64,000 nt of DNA from Symbiodinium natans. Taxonomy: Eukaryota > Sar > Dinophyceae > Suessiales > Symbiodiniaceae. The position numbers and the translations under genes were made by a program. Of the stretch, positions 49,808 to 62,311 are shown piece by piece (the first letter of the stretch is position 1; the number at the start of each line of letters is the position of its first letter). The notes below the pieces were generated by a model. That model had not been told where the DNA came from and made no database searches. It worked only from the letters and a program-made list of their open reading frames with translations. The stretch spans positions 283,358 through 347,357 of the forward strand of contig CAJNDS010002464.1 in assembly GCA_905221605.1 (NCBI GenBank), read 5' to 3'.

Positions 49808-50440
49808 TTCAGGGTTTAGGGTTTAGGGTTTAGGGTTTAGGGTTTAGGGTTTAGGGTTTAGGGTTTAGGGTTTAGGGTTTAGGGGGTTTAGGGTACCCAT
49901 CTTTGAAGAAGGCATCCGCTGTGCCAGTCGGATTTGAAAGCACGTACGAGCACTCTCGAGCTTGATGCAAGGCATGTTTTGCAAACCCTAAACCCTAAAC
50001 CCTAAACCCTAAACCCTAAACCCTAAACCCTAAACCCTAAACCCTACTGCCTTGGCCGCCTGCAGCGGAGGACGCAGCCACATTTCGCATGCCGCCTGCC
50101 TGAAGTGGCTTCCTCTAAGTCCTCTCAGCTCTCTGAGGTTTTGGGTTTAGGGGTTTGGGGTTTAGGGTTTAGGGTTTAGGGTCAACCCGACCTCACTTCG
50201 AGGTGTTGGCCCAGGGCTGCCTCTTCAAGAGGCCTGGCGCTTCCAAGACCTCGAAAACCCGGGGGGGAAGGGGGGGGGGGGCCTGGGGTTTAGGGTTTTG
50301 GGTTTAGGGTTTAGGGTTTAGGGTTTAGGGTTTAGGGTTTAGGGTTTAGGGTTTAGGGTTTAGGGTTTAGGATTTAGGGTTTAGGGTTTAGGGTTTAGGG
50401 TTTAGGGTTTAGGGTTTAGGGTTTAGGGTTTAGGGTTTAG
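49808..50440. repeat. Three telomeric arrays with orientation change
   Basis: TTTAGGG 49808-49882 (about 11 units), CCCTAAA 49983-50045 (9 units), TTTAGGG 50284-50440 (about 22 units, preceded by poly-G). About 100-240 bp of GC-rich spacer separate them. Confidence 0.9.
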
Positions 50441-51554
50441 ATCCAGAGCTTTGTTTAGTAGAAGCACCTGTGCTACAACAACGACCACTCCAAAACCCGT
50501 TACACCCCCAACACGCTCATAACTTAAAACCGCCGAACCCCTTTTGAAGCCCATGAAGACTTAAACACCTTACCAGTAGCAAACAGTTGCAGCGCCTAAA
50601 GCCCCTTAAAGACCTTTAGAACTTAAAAACAAATCAAAACCCCCTAAAAACTTTCAAACGCCAAGCAAGTTAAACCCCACACAATAAGCCTTCGAACAAC
50701 TTAAGCCTCTTAAACAAAGCTGAGAAACTTAAGCCCCTAAACCCGAAACCCTAAACTCCCAAAACCCTAAACTTAAGCCCCTGTCTCCTCGCAGGCAGAG
50801 GCCTTCCTGCTCGCTGAGGGCGTGGCGCGCTCCCGCGTGGCCGAGATGTGACCTGGACTGGGTTTCGGGTTTCGGGTTTCGGGTTTAGGGTTTAGGGTTT
50901 AGGGTTTAGGGTTTAGGGTGTAGGATTTGGTTTGAACCAAGGGACTCTGCCTCGGACTCCAAAGGTGACACCTTTGGGTCTAAGGGAACAGAAGGGCCAT
51001 AGTGGGAGTCTACTCAAGGGAGCCTTTAGGGGGGGGGGGGGTTGGGGGGACCCTCTTTAAAAGATCCTCTAAGGGAACAGAAGGGCCATATGAGGAGTCT
51101 GTTAAAGGGAGCCTTTCAGGGTGCAATCTGAGGGGTGCGAGTCTTATCCCCTTGACTGGAGGTCCCAGGGTTCAAGGGAATTGAGGGGTGCACTGGTTTA
51201 TGGGTGTATGTAAGGGCTTATGGGCTTTTAAGAGTACAGGGTTTAAGGGTTAGGGGTTAAAGGTTTCAAGGTTTTAAGGTTTTGGGGGTTCTGGGGCATG
51301 CGGATTTGAGGTTTTAGGGGTTTAGGGGTTTAAGCGTTTAAGGGTCTAAGGGTCTAAGGGTTAAGGCAATTTAGGGTGTAGGGGTTTGAGGGCTTAAGAG
51401 GTTTAGGGTTTTAGGGTGTAAGGTTCTAAGGGTTTAAGAGCTTAAGGGTTGAACGATTTCAGGGTTTAGATCTAAGTTGTGGTTTGACATTGGTTTGCTT
51501 TAGGGTTTGGGGTTTCAGTCCAGAGTTGCAGGAACTACAAGGGTCTCGTCCACC
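50441..51554. other. Gene-free stretch with an 89-bp duplication
   Basis: A-rich degenerate section (50500-50770); an exact 21-bp repeat beginning CTAAGGGAACAG at 50980 and 51069 with related downstream sequence (period 89); then degenerate G-rich motif to 51460. The frame 51002-51184 is contained in the duplication and is not a gene. Confidence 0.6.
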
Positions 51555-51706
51555 ACCCTAAACCCTAAACCCTAAACCCTAAACCCTAAACCCTAAACCC
51601 TAAACCCTAAACCCTAAACCCTAAACGCTTTTTCCTAAGCCCTAAACCCTAAACCCCAAACCCTAAACCCTAAACCCTAAACCCCAAACCCTAAACCCTA
51701 AACCCT
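51555..51706. repeat. CCCTAAA arrays
   Basis: About 10 perfect units (51555-51625) and, after a short break, about 9 units with CCCCAAA variants. Confidence 0.9.
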
Positions 51707-52100
51707 TCATTGAGGGGTTTCTGGGGGACCGCTCCCTGCGAGCCCGTCTCTGCGCCAGACGAGGCTCCAGCGCTTCCGCCGGGAAGGCGCGGTGCCCCAG
51801 GCCGAGCCTCTTGTGCCGGATTTCTGGTTTTGGGGAAGGGTTTTCTAAGGTTTGGGGTTTAGGGTTTAGGGTTTAGCGTTTAGGGTTTAGGGTTTAAGGT
51901 TTAAGGTTTAGGGGTTAGGGTTTAGAGTTGGGGGGTGAAGGGTTGAGGGTCGAAGGGTTTAGGGGTTTAAGGGTTTAGAGTTGAAGGGTGTGGGGCTTTG
52001 GGGTTGGATGGTTTTCGGGGTTGAAGGGTTTAGGGGTACCCCTCATGAGAGCGCCCCCGAACTTGCCTTTTTGTTAACATAGGAACCAGGGAGGACAGAA
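51707..52100. other. GC-rich filler and degenerate TTTAGGG
   Basis: Nothing coding; the motif fades out around 52040. Confidence 0.55.
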
Positions 52101-53990
52101 GTTGCTGATGTTTTGAGTGTCTAGACGGTTGCGTGTGGGATGCGTGGAGTGTCCGAAGCTCCCGGTATGCTTCAAAAGTCCTACTAAAGACTGGGCTCAA
52201 CGCCTTTATGACCTCATTGGCACTCCCTCATCCTTGCCAAGCTCGCCACGAATTGACAATGTCTCTTCCTCCGTACTTGATATTGTGTTCTTGCTTTCCG
52301 TGCTTATAGGACGAATCTAAGCTGCCTCACTTTCATATGATCCACGCCCTCGTGACCGTAGCGCTTGCACGAATACTACTACCCTCAACTCTTAGCCGAA
52401 CCCTAAACCCTACCTTGTGTAGGTAATATAGTCTGGCTCATGTACCTTTACGTCCTTTCTGCTGCGGCTTCGGGTGCCAGGTGGTTTGAGTCTCGGGTTA
52501 GGTCGCGTCTTTGGGTCTACGGGCTTGTCTGGGGTCTATTGGTCTTAGGTTTCAAGGTCTTAGTAACCCAACGATCTCGAAGTCCGCAATCCCAGAAGTT
52601 GATAGAAAGATTTTGAAGAGTGCCGGTTGCCCACAGCAAAAAACAAAACCGCCGACCGAACTCATCTCCAAGGAGTTTGGGGGTGTGGCAGAGCTTCGGG
52701 CCTGTTGCTGGGCTGTACACTGGGTGGTTGAGGCTACGGAGGTGAAGGACGCACTCGTGACGCGCTCAATTCGGCACTGAGGCATCATCGTCCCAAAGAA
52801 TCCGACGCTCTCGGTCCTCGAGCGCGCCTGGGCTGAGACCCCTGGCCTTAGCGTGTGGGAGCTTCGGGTTGGAGTTGGCTCTTGCCTTTTTGAGGCATCG
52901 ATGCATCGCTGTGGGAGGCCTTGGATGTGAAGCCCTGGGCCAGAGGCCGGGAGCCACAGGAAACAACTGTGCGGGAATTGCGGCTTGCGGCTTAGGGTTC
53001 ACTTTATGCTAGGCTCTAGAGCAAGTTCTCCCAAACCGGTCTGCGCGAGACTCTCTGGGGCCGATCCGCTGGGCCTGGGTGGTCTGGGGCGAAGGAGTAA
53101 GTCCGTTTGGAGATGGTTCAGGATCGTGACTCGTATGGTCGTATGGTTTAGGGCTTGTAGGAATCGTTCGACATTCGGGCTTGGCACACGACCTACACAC
53201 CATACCAACCTAATAGAGAGACACCTATGTGATAGCAAGTGTTCGGTGCGGACTGATCTGCATTTGTTTTGGGGAGAAGCCAGAACTCGGGCGAACCGCG
53301 GGCGAGATTGGAGGGTGGGAGGGGCGGTTTGAAGTTGAGGCTTCAGTAGTCTATAGTGTATTCTCGAAGCCGCGCCAGCCCCGATGAGGTATGCAGGAGC
53401 TGATGCTGGCCAGTCAGCAGCCGTCTGCCAGCAATCATCGGCGTTGCATGATTACGTGTGAGGCTCCACTGTCCATCTGCCGTTCATATCAGGAATACAT
53501 CATGTGTGCATTTGGCCCTGTTCCTACTTTAGTTACTTCAACTTCAAGTGCGGCTCGAAGAGGTCCTCTATTAGGCCTTCAATGGGTTTGGCTACGGGGG
53601 ACTCCTTGGATGTCGAGAAACCGCTGCGGTATGTAAATGTATGCTATAGTGCATTGCTGGCAGCCAGCCTGAGCTGAGCCTGAGCCAAGTGTCAGACGGG
53701 TGTTCGCTCCGAATTTCGTTGCCCTGACTACCAGTGAGGCTGTGATCGACAACTTGCAGTTTCGGGTTCTCCTCTGCACTCATCTGTGTGCAGTCATGTG
53801 ATGCAGATGAAGATGATGAAGCACCACCTCTACGTTGACGCTATCGACAAAGCATCGCCTGTTGTCATTGTTCCAGGAGCCATTGCCCCCAAGCTGCTGC
53901 ACGAAGAAGCCGTCCCCATCTCAAGAGATTTGCAAATGCCTTGGTGGCATCTCTATTCGCTTACACGAGGCTGAGGTTTCTTTTTAAGGT

Positions 53991-54200
53991 TTGGCCAAGC
54001 CTTTTGGTAGGTCAAGCTATTGGGGACTTCGCATTTGTAGGGTCCTGTTTTGCGTCAAGCTATTGGGGAATTTCGACTTGTAGGACCCTTCTTGGCCTCA
54101 AGCTATTGAGGAATTCAAATTTGTAGGTTCCTTCTTTGCGTTAAGCTATGAGGGGATTGCACTTCAGAGAGACTTGCTGTGCTTCAAGCTACATTGGGAA
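53991..54200. repeat. 43-bp tandem satellite, about 5 copies
   Basis: AAGCTA-containing cores at 54013, 54056, 54099, 54142 and 54185, an exact 43-bp period, with 70-90% similarity by eye (core CAAGCTATTGGGGAATTT then TTGTAGG). Confidence 0.85.
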
Positions 54201-54371
54201 ACACGATGCGCATGCTTTGAGCGCTCTGAAGCAAGCTTGCACGACTTATAAAAGGGGGGTTGGCGCGCGGGGGGGAGGGCGGGGGCGCTGCACACAATGC
54301 TCGCATCGGAGGTTTCGAAGCGATGCGTATGCTTTGAAGGGCTGTGTACAACCTACTTTTATTTACTTTTT

Positions 54372-54565
54372 TGAGAGGACCAGACGACCAAAGGACCAGG
54401 GAACCACAGAACCAGGGACGGGACCAGAGGATCAGGGGCCCAGAGGACCAGGACCAGAGACCGAAGGACCAGAGGACCAAGGCGAGCAGAGGACCGCCAG
54501 ACCAGAGGACCGCGAGAGCAGAGGATCGAGGATTGGAGGACCAGAAGACCGGAGGACGGGCCACT
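54372..54565. repeat. GACCAGAGGACC-type minisatellite
   Basis: Degenerate 6- to 12-bp purine-rich repeats across about 190 bp. Arg/Pro/Glu/Asp-rich frames across it (54148-54570, 54344-54847) reflect the repeat. Confidence 0.85.
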
Positions 54566-56260
54566 GCTAAGGTGAATTCCTCACCTGTGGCCAGACCTCA
54601 AAAAAAAAAGGCCCCTTGCACGATGACTGAAAAAATGTTGAGCACATGGAGGAATGCGGTATGGATTTGCAGACGCACGCAGTCCGCAAGACTGGCAATT
54701 GGCTGGACACATTCTGGACTGCTCAGCTGCTCAGCTCCGTGCTGCCGAGAGCAGCCTGGGAGACAAGAGTTGCGACTCGAAAGCCATCTGCGCAAAGTGT
54801 CACGGCCAGCAAGTTGCAGGCTCCATGTGTCTGACTGTATGTGTTGATTATTTATGCATGTGTGGCCCTACTTGGCTGCGTCCAAGCGACGACCGTCGGC
54901 AACCTGGTAATGGGAATGTAGTTGAGTCGGAGAGGTATTTCGGCTGACATCTCGACTAGCGCTGCAATGAGGACTCGTGATGCTTTCAGTGATGACTATG
55001 GACTCGAGGAAGTTGCAGTTTGGGCACCTAGCCTTGACGTCACACTGGGAGCCTTTTCCACGGCCAATGACAACCTTCTGTGAACCTTGGCATGTGACTC
55101 ACTCATGTGACTCTTCTTGTGTTGTGACGACGTGTCTGACTTTAAAGACATCGAGGAGAAATTTTCGAAGCCTCTCGGAGTCAGAACCTACACTGAACTT
55201 CAAGGCCAGAGGTGTGTCGACTTCAGATCTTCCATCCGCTACAGCGCTCAAACCGAGCGGAGCATTACCGTGTAGAGGGACAGAGACATAGCGAGAATCT
55301 CCCACTTGAGAGCTGGGCATAAACCCGGTTCAGGGCCTAAAGGCAAACATCATGCACCGTGCCGAGTGGCTCATCATGACTGTAACTGTAGACCAGAGGG
55401 ATCAGCGTGGCGACATGGTCCGGATCCTGAGCATCAGAGCAAGTGCAGTCTTGTTGTGATTCACAGACCTTACTGCATCGGCTTATCCGGCGCCTGTGGC
55501 GGAGCAGCATTAGCAGCCTGCGTGGGCTGTGCCTCAGGATATCCAGCGTGGAGCCGGCCCATGCCTCTTGACGGTCGCATCTTTGTATGTGACGTTGATT
55601 AGGAATTTGTTCATGAACCCATTGCAGCTGGTTACTGTACTGCGAGCAGCAAGACCTCTGTCAGCCGAACTGATGTATTTTAAATGTCCTTGAGCCAATG
55701 AGGCCCTGGTGCACTGCTGTGGGATACAAGCAATACCGCTAACAACACAAAAAGACGCAACTTCTCGGGCACCATCTGTGAGTACCAGTAAACCAAACAC
55801 CTTCTAGATCCTTCTAAGCCTCTACACACGGAGTCTTATGAACGGCGGAGGCTTGCTACATGCATATCAAAACATCCAAAGGCTCCTTCGACCGCGTGTG
55901 TCCTGGGCTTGTTTCCTGGACCTTCGACACAACATAGCCCAGCAATCTGTGCATATACGTGGGTGTTCTTCTTGGACCCACTCCCCGCGTGGCGCCCCAT
56001 GGGACAGGACAACATAAAGCCTTTTGGCAACAAGAATCCTAAAGTGTCACACCAATGTCACATTTGGGGCGGTCTTTCCTGGTAGCTCAAGAGATATAAA
56101 CCATTTGAGCGAAGGACTTGAGAACACTCCTGGGCAAGAAGTGAGGCCATCGGCCGTTGTGTGTGTTTTGATGTCTTCACGAATGGTTGGCCCTGCGAAG
56201 GCATGCTGGAAAATATGAACCGAAAAAAAGTACTTATAGAATTGGGTTACTAAGTACCCT

Positions 56261-59200
56261 GAACCTCCACGTATGGGTCTTATGGTCTCAGGGTTCAGGG
56301 TTTCGGGTCGAGGGTTTCGGGTTTAGGGTTTAGGGTCTAAGGTTTAGGGCTTACTTGGGAGAGGCACACTTGGCCGAGCTGCTCGACGAACTGCCTGGCA
56401 TGCCGGGAGATGCTCCTGTCGAAGGGTGAGTGGGAGGTGTAGGGTTTAGGGTGTAGGGTTTAGGGTATAGGGTTTAGGTTTTTGAGCTCAGGGTTCAGGG
56501 TTGAGGCTGCGGCGTTGAGGGCTTAGAGCTGTCCCGGTAATTTCAACTTCACCTACCGCGCCATGGGGCTGTGCCCTATGTAGTACTTCGGATGTAACCA
56601 CTCAGTCCCTAAACCCTAAAACCCGAACCCTGAACCCTAAACCAGGTGGGCTGAGCAAGGGGACGGGGTCGGCGACGCTAAGCGATGTAGTCTTGCCCTG
56701 TAGGGTTAAAAGGTTCTAGAGGGTTTAGAGGTGTTTAAAAGGCTGTATAGGGATTGTAGGTGTTTAGGGTCCTTTTAAGGGTCTTTTTAAAGGATTTATA
56801 GGGATTATAGGGTCTACAGGGTTTAGAGGCCTTTAAAAGGCTTTATATGGATTGCAGGTGTTTTGGGTCTGGGGTGCGGGTGAAATGGCTTTACGGGGTC
56901 GTGGAGTTGAGTCTAGGGGTGAGGTTTTGAGGGCATAATAGGGTTCTGTAGAGTTGCCCTAAGCTTTAAACCCTAAACCGTAAACCCAAAACTCACCCTA
57001 AACCCTAAACCAGTTGAGAGCACGTAAAAGTGCGGGGCCTGGAGGGATTCACCCGGCCTAGAAGGCTTAGGGAGCCTAAGCCGCAGTTTAGGTCTTATGG
57101 TTTAGGTGTAGGGTGTAGGGTTTAGGGTGTAAGGTGTAGGGTTTAGGAGTTAGGGTTTGGGTTTCCAGACCCCAGACCGCTAGAACTCTAAACTCTCCAC
57201 CTTCAGACACTGCAACATGCCGCGGTCAGCCGCACAAGAAGACACAGTTTCGGATCTAGGGTCCAGTGGATCTTAGGGTTTGCAGTTTAGGGTTCGGGGT
57301 CCAGTGGCTTTTCGGCTTCAAGCTTTGTAGGCTTCTGGGACATAGGGGGCTCGGGCCACGTGGTCTTTTTCTGGGTCGGGGTGGAAAGGAAGTCTAGTTG
57401 GCCAGAAATGTCTCTGACAGCACGATGCCCGTAGTAGCTAGGTTGCGCGAAACACCTGCGCGACCGCTGGAGCAAAACTTGCGCTCGCCCGAGGCTCTCT
57501 TTAACCACAAGTCGAGGACATTTCGGGTAGAGGAGAACCGAAAAGAAATCAGGGACCCGTTCTAGGCCCTTAAATGCGCCCGGAGCATCCGTGTTGTAGG
57601 GCTTAGGGGCTGTGTATCCACCATTGCAAAAAAGGGCGCTTACTTTTCGGTTTATGGACACACTTTGTTTACAAAACTCTTTTTTCACCTAAACCCGAAA
57701 CCCTAAACTCTTGACCGTACAGAACGTTGTGAGGCGTGAAACCCAACTTAGCCCCCTTGGTAGCCCAGAGGTGCCCTTTTCCCGGTTCCCTTATCAGAAT
57801 CAGGTAACCAGCCCAAAAAGGGTGCCCTTATACTATGGTATGGTTACTGGCCTACCAAGCTTCTGAAGCCTGTAAGCAACATGCTACCTCTCCGGGACCC
57901 AGAACCCTACACCCTCAACCCCAACAACCCGAAACCCCAAGGAACCTCCACCCCAGAAACCTAAACCCCAACAAGCAATAGCCTAGATGCAAGCAACAAG
58001 TTGCTCCAAACGGTCTTAGCTCTTGCGAAGATTCCTCCAAGCACTAGCTGTCACTTAGGGTTTAGGGTTCAGGGTTTAGGGTTTAGGGTTCAGGGTTTAG
58101 GGTTTCGGTCAGCTCTTGTTTCAGCTTAGGCTTCCGGGTGCTGTAGGCCTTGCCCTGGGAGGTTGAGTTCCTGATCAAGATCTCTGACGTCCAGGCAGGC
58201 GGCCAAAAAACACCTCGTTTGATATAGGGGTCGGAAGAATGAACCCTAAACCCTAGACCCCAAACCCCAAACCCTAAACCCGAAACCCTAAACCCTAAAC
58301 CCTAAACCGGTTTAGGGTTTGGGGCATCCTTATAGTCCCTACATAAGTATACTAAAATGTCCTGTTCTAATTCTGAAGGTTCTGATACGTAGAGCCTCAA
58401 GCCACATTTTGGGGGCTTACGATATTAGGGGTACCTTGTTGGTTGTTTTTTAATGGTACTTGGGGGGTCTATTTTAGGTCCCCTATTTTCCAGGGGCCAT
58501 GTCTTTAAGATAGGGGAGGGGTAAAGCCCAACAGACCACGTACCTGGAGCTAGCAGACTGCTTCACACCTTTATAAGCATTAGACCTGCTTGGCTTCTGT
58601 GATAGACAAGGTGCCTAGCTACGAGGACGCATAAGCTTGGCGCAGCCCCACCGAAAGACCGAAGTGCAACGGCGTTTAAACACCCAGATCGAAGCCGACA
58701 TGCCAAACCTACTAGCAAAGAACCCCACAACCTAAACCGCGTCCATTGTACTAAAAAACACCCTGTAAACCCTGCAACCCCTGAAAAAACCCTAAAAACC
58801 CTACAGTCCCCAACCCTACAAACCCCATAGAATCTCTAGAAACCCTAGAAAACTTGCAAATCCTGAACTCTAGAAACCTAATAAACCCCCCTAAAGAATG
58901 GAACCCTACCACACATCTTCAGGTGCTCTCTCAGGCGGACATCCAAGCCGTACGGGCCTCATGCGTTCGGAGGGTTGGGGAATCCACCCCACGGGGAATC
59001 CCGAAACCCTGTGGGGGTTAGGGTTTAGGGTTTAAGATTTAGGGTTTAAGATTTAGGGATTAGGGTTTAGGGTTTAGGAATCCACCCAGAATCCACCCCA
59101 GGGCTTGAGCTATAGCATGGGCCCTGTTGGCACCCTAACCCTTCCTTTACCGAGCTGTAAAGGAATAGAGGCCCGGCTGTAGTTTAGGGGCCAAGAAACC

Positions 59201-61992
59201 ACATAAACATAAGGATCCTACTATTGGGGAATAAGGGCCCCTAGAAGGGGGATTCCGAAAACCCTCCTAGCAGTTTGGGGTTTCGAGTTTTTTAGATCAA
59301 CACCCTCGCCCCGTACACCCTAGACCTGCAAGCCGTGCAGTATACGGCACCAGAAGACCGGAAGCGACAGTTTGCGGGGGGTGGGGGGTGGGGCCGGGGT
59401 AAAGCCTTAGAAGTTTTGGCTTCCGCAGGGGACTTGAACGACATGCTCTGTAGCACTACCATCAGTTCAGATATGTGGACAGGCCACATGTTGGAACACT
59501 TCACCAGGGGCGAGCTGGGACGCTGCGACGCTGGCTTGATGCTAGAACTTGGAGGTTCAGCAGGTCCCGCTCCTGCAGCACTGTCTGCCGTAGCGGCTGA
59601 AGAGCCTACCTGTGGCGATGGATCCTTTCACTGCTTTGCCCTGCAGGAGATACAAGTGTTGGCGCTCCTTTGGCAACAAGTCAGGGGCGAGCTGCGGGGG
59701 TAATATAGGGTCGGAAGAATTCCTAGTAGTATTCCCTCATGGCTCCTATATTAGTGAACACTATAATAACCCCAAAACCCTATTCTAATCATTAAGGCCC
59801 CTAAAGTATGACGTCCGTGTCTGCTAATTTCTGCAGCCAGCTTTGAACAAGGCATTGGTGCACTTTGTCTTTCCCCTAGGTAGCCCAGACCTTCTTTGAA
59901 GCACCTTTACAAGCATTACGCGTTGTGACTCACACCTAAGAACCCAAGAACCCGAGAGCCCAAGTCATGGCGCCTAGAACAACCTTATCCACTCGTCAAG
60001 CTGCGCTTCTTTTGGCATCCTAAACCCTAAAAGCCTTAAAGCTCTTTACGCAAATCCTTAAGCCAAGCTTTCTCTGATGCCTCGAGGCATGGGGGATACG
60101 GGTTTTAGGGTTAGGGGTCTGAAGCTTTAAGGTCTCAGAGTTTAGAGTTTACGGTTTAGGGTTTAGGTTTAGGGTTTAGAGTTCTTTGGGGCTTCAGCAC
60201 GCCGGGAAATTCGTGCATGCAGACACCTAAGGCCCTGAGCGCCCCACAGATCTTCGGCCCCCAGTTGGTGGCTTGAAGCTCAGGACGTTCATACGCACGA
60301 TTATTGGATTTAAGACTCTGACCCCTCACGCTGTCAAACCCTACGTCCTAAACCCCCACCCTGGACCCTCGAATCCCAAACCCCCAAATCGTAAACCCCT
60401 AAACCCCTAAACCCCAAACCCTGGAACTCCAAACTCCTAAACCCAAGCTCCACCTTTAAACATTTGGACTTGGAGGTTCATCCGTAGGGTTTTTTGGTTT
60501 AGGGTTAAGGGTTTAGGGTTTAGGGTCAGTACAGGTTGCCTGATAGCTCTACTTGCAGGTACCCTTCAGAGCTTTGGGGGGTCCAGAGTTTGAACCTTCA
60601 AGTAAACTAACCTATCTAAACCCCTGAGAAGACAGGGGCACTTCCTTCATGTGGAGTACCTGGAAACTGCAGCATGAACCCTTCTAAGAAGCGGCCCTGC
60701 ACCTTGGATTTAGCTCGTGCCCGAGCCCTCAAGATCCCACTCTTTCCCCACGGTCGCGAACCCTCCGCTGTCTTTTGCCCCTGTCTTATGCGCCCGAAGC
60801 CCTAAACCCCAAACCCTAAACCCTAAACCACTAAGCAAAACATCACGGACACGGTACAGAGTCGAGGTCGCCTACATGCAGCACACGACCTTGAAGGACT
60901 TGTACGTGACGGTTGTTGAGGCTCGCACGAACTGGGGGCGTCTCGGGGTCGATTTAGGGTTTAGGGTTTAGGGTTTAGGGTTTTAGGGTTTTAGGGTTTA
61001 GGGTTTAGGGTTTAGGGTTTAGGGTTTAGGGATTCAACCCAAGCCTGCTTTGCGACCGAACCTGTCTTGTCAAGACTTCCAATCTTGGAGTCAATCTCGA
61101 CATGTTTTTTACACCCTAAGCCCTAAACCATAAACCCTAAACCCTGCTCCCTAGCATCGGACACCTCACTAGTACTTTGAAGTTGGGAAAGAGGAGGCGA
61201 CTAGAAGGACATGGTAATTACTCATGTATCTGGGCTCTGGGGGGCTCCGGAGCCTTGTTAAGAGTCTCCCAGTTCAGGGGTTGAGCGACTCAGGGTTTTT
61301 TTTTGGGGTTTTTGGGGTTTCAGGGTTTCAGGGTTTCAGGGTTTCAGGGTTTAGGGTTTAGACTTTAGGGTTTCAGGGTTTCAAAGGGTTTAGGGTTTAG
61401 ACTTTAGGGTTTCAGCGTTTCAAAGGGTTTAGGGTTTAGGGTTAGGGTGGTTTCGGGTGACGTTGGGGGTACCAAGTGCATCAGGTCAGACCTCCGACGC
61501 TTCTCGGCGAAGATAACAGCATACAGGCCGGCGATGTCGGGTCGTGGGGTTAGCATCATGCGGTTAAGGGCTCGGGGTTTAGAAGGTGAGGTCAGAAAAG
61601 CGCCTTGGCGTGGTGGTTTGTAGTTTAACAGTTTCGGGTTTATAAGGTGAGGTCAGAAAAGCCTTGGCATGGTGGTTTGTTGTAGTTGACTTACTTTCCT
61701 GAGATGTAATGTTGCACTCGCTTTAGTATCTAGGGCCCCCCCCCCCTCCCCCCCCCGCCCTCCCCCTCCCCCCCAAATGTTTGGGCTGGGTTTTTGCACA
61801 CCCTGGCGGGTAGGGTCGAGGGTTGAGGGAAAGCCTTGAAGGTTCCTATAAACCCTAAACCCTCAACCCTAAACCCTAAGCTTTACAGGCTGTCTTGGCT
61901 CCCTGGCCAGAGGGGCTGCGGACTAATGCGGGTATCCGAAACAATTTTTACTAACATTTGGGCAACTCGTGGGCTTCTCCCCTGAAAAGTTG
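56261..61992. other. Right flank, later part: no intact gene recognised
   Basis: Contents: degenerate TTTAGGG (56290-56480), a direct duplication of about 98 bp (GTTTAGAGG at 56723 and 56821), a family B foldback (57756-57859), a head-to-head telomeric palindrome (58297-58320), mixed short arrays (58055-58110, 59010-59080, 60400-60420), TTTAGGG (60958-61032), a TTTCAGGG 8-bp patch (61302-61450) and a poly-C cluster (61736-61775). The longest frames, minus 57287-57688 (133 codons) and plus 59335-59703 (122 codons), have no domains I recognise; they may be gene relics. Confidence 0.55.
57756..57859. mobile_element. Foldback element, family B, copy 3
   Basis: CTTGGTAGCCCAGAGGTGCC to CTGGCCTACCAAG, 104 bp; internal AACCAGCCCAAAAAGGGTGCC as in copy 1. 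Confidence 0.7.
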
Positions 61993-62118
61993 TTAGGGTT
62001 TAGGGTTTAGGGTTTAGGGTTTAGGGTTTAGGGTTTAGGGTTTAGGGTTTAGGGTTTAGGGTTTAGGGTTTAGGGTTTAGGGTTTAGGGTTTAGGGTTTA
62101 GGGTTTAGGGTTTAGGGT
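61993..62118. repeat. Perfect TTTAGGG array, about 18 units
   Basis: The most regular 7-bp array of the window; no substitutions seen after the first unit. Confidence 0.93.
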
Positions 62119-62251
62119 AAATTTGTTGAAGGAAGTTCTCTAATGCCGTACTCCAGAATATTCCGGAGATTCTTATTCGAAAGTGTTTTTGGTCTTTGGC
62201 TCCCCGCGGCCCCCCCCCCCCCCCCAAATCCCCAGGCCGCAAACTTCACAC

Positions 62252-62311
62252 GGTTTAGGGTTTAGGGTTTAGGGTTTAGGGTTTAGGGTTTAGGGTTTAG
62301 GGTTTAGGGTT
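62252..62311. repeat. TTTAGGG array
   Basis: About eight units, preceded by a run of about 19 C (62208-62226) on the same strand. Confidence 0.9.

Larger units (their letters stand above)
52101..56260. other. Island almost free of telomeric motif; no gene assignable
   Basis: About 4.1 kb of ordinary sequence complexity. Several frames of 60-167 codons occur on both strands (for example 52511-52780, 52985-53332, 54148-54570, 54654-54947, 55306-55602), but none shows a recognisable domain and they overlap in conflicting frames. The segment around 54640-54840 (with a CAKCHG-like string) and the minus strand at about 56055-56220 look most protein-like and might be exons of a decayed or intron-rich host gene. 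A 43-bp satellite (53991-54200) and a GACCAGAGGACC repeat (54372-54565) lie inside. Confidence 0.5.

Noticed and set aside
54148-54847. Arg/Asp/Pro/Glu-rich frames that could look like a disordered protein
   Set aside because: They follow a GACCAGAGGACC minisatellite; several frames are open at once and no conserved segment is attached.
57287-57688. 133-codon minus-strand frame as a gene
   Set aside because: No domain or coiled coil, composition not clearly coding, and it begins and ends near telomeric patches; kept only as a possible relic.
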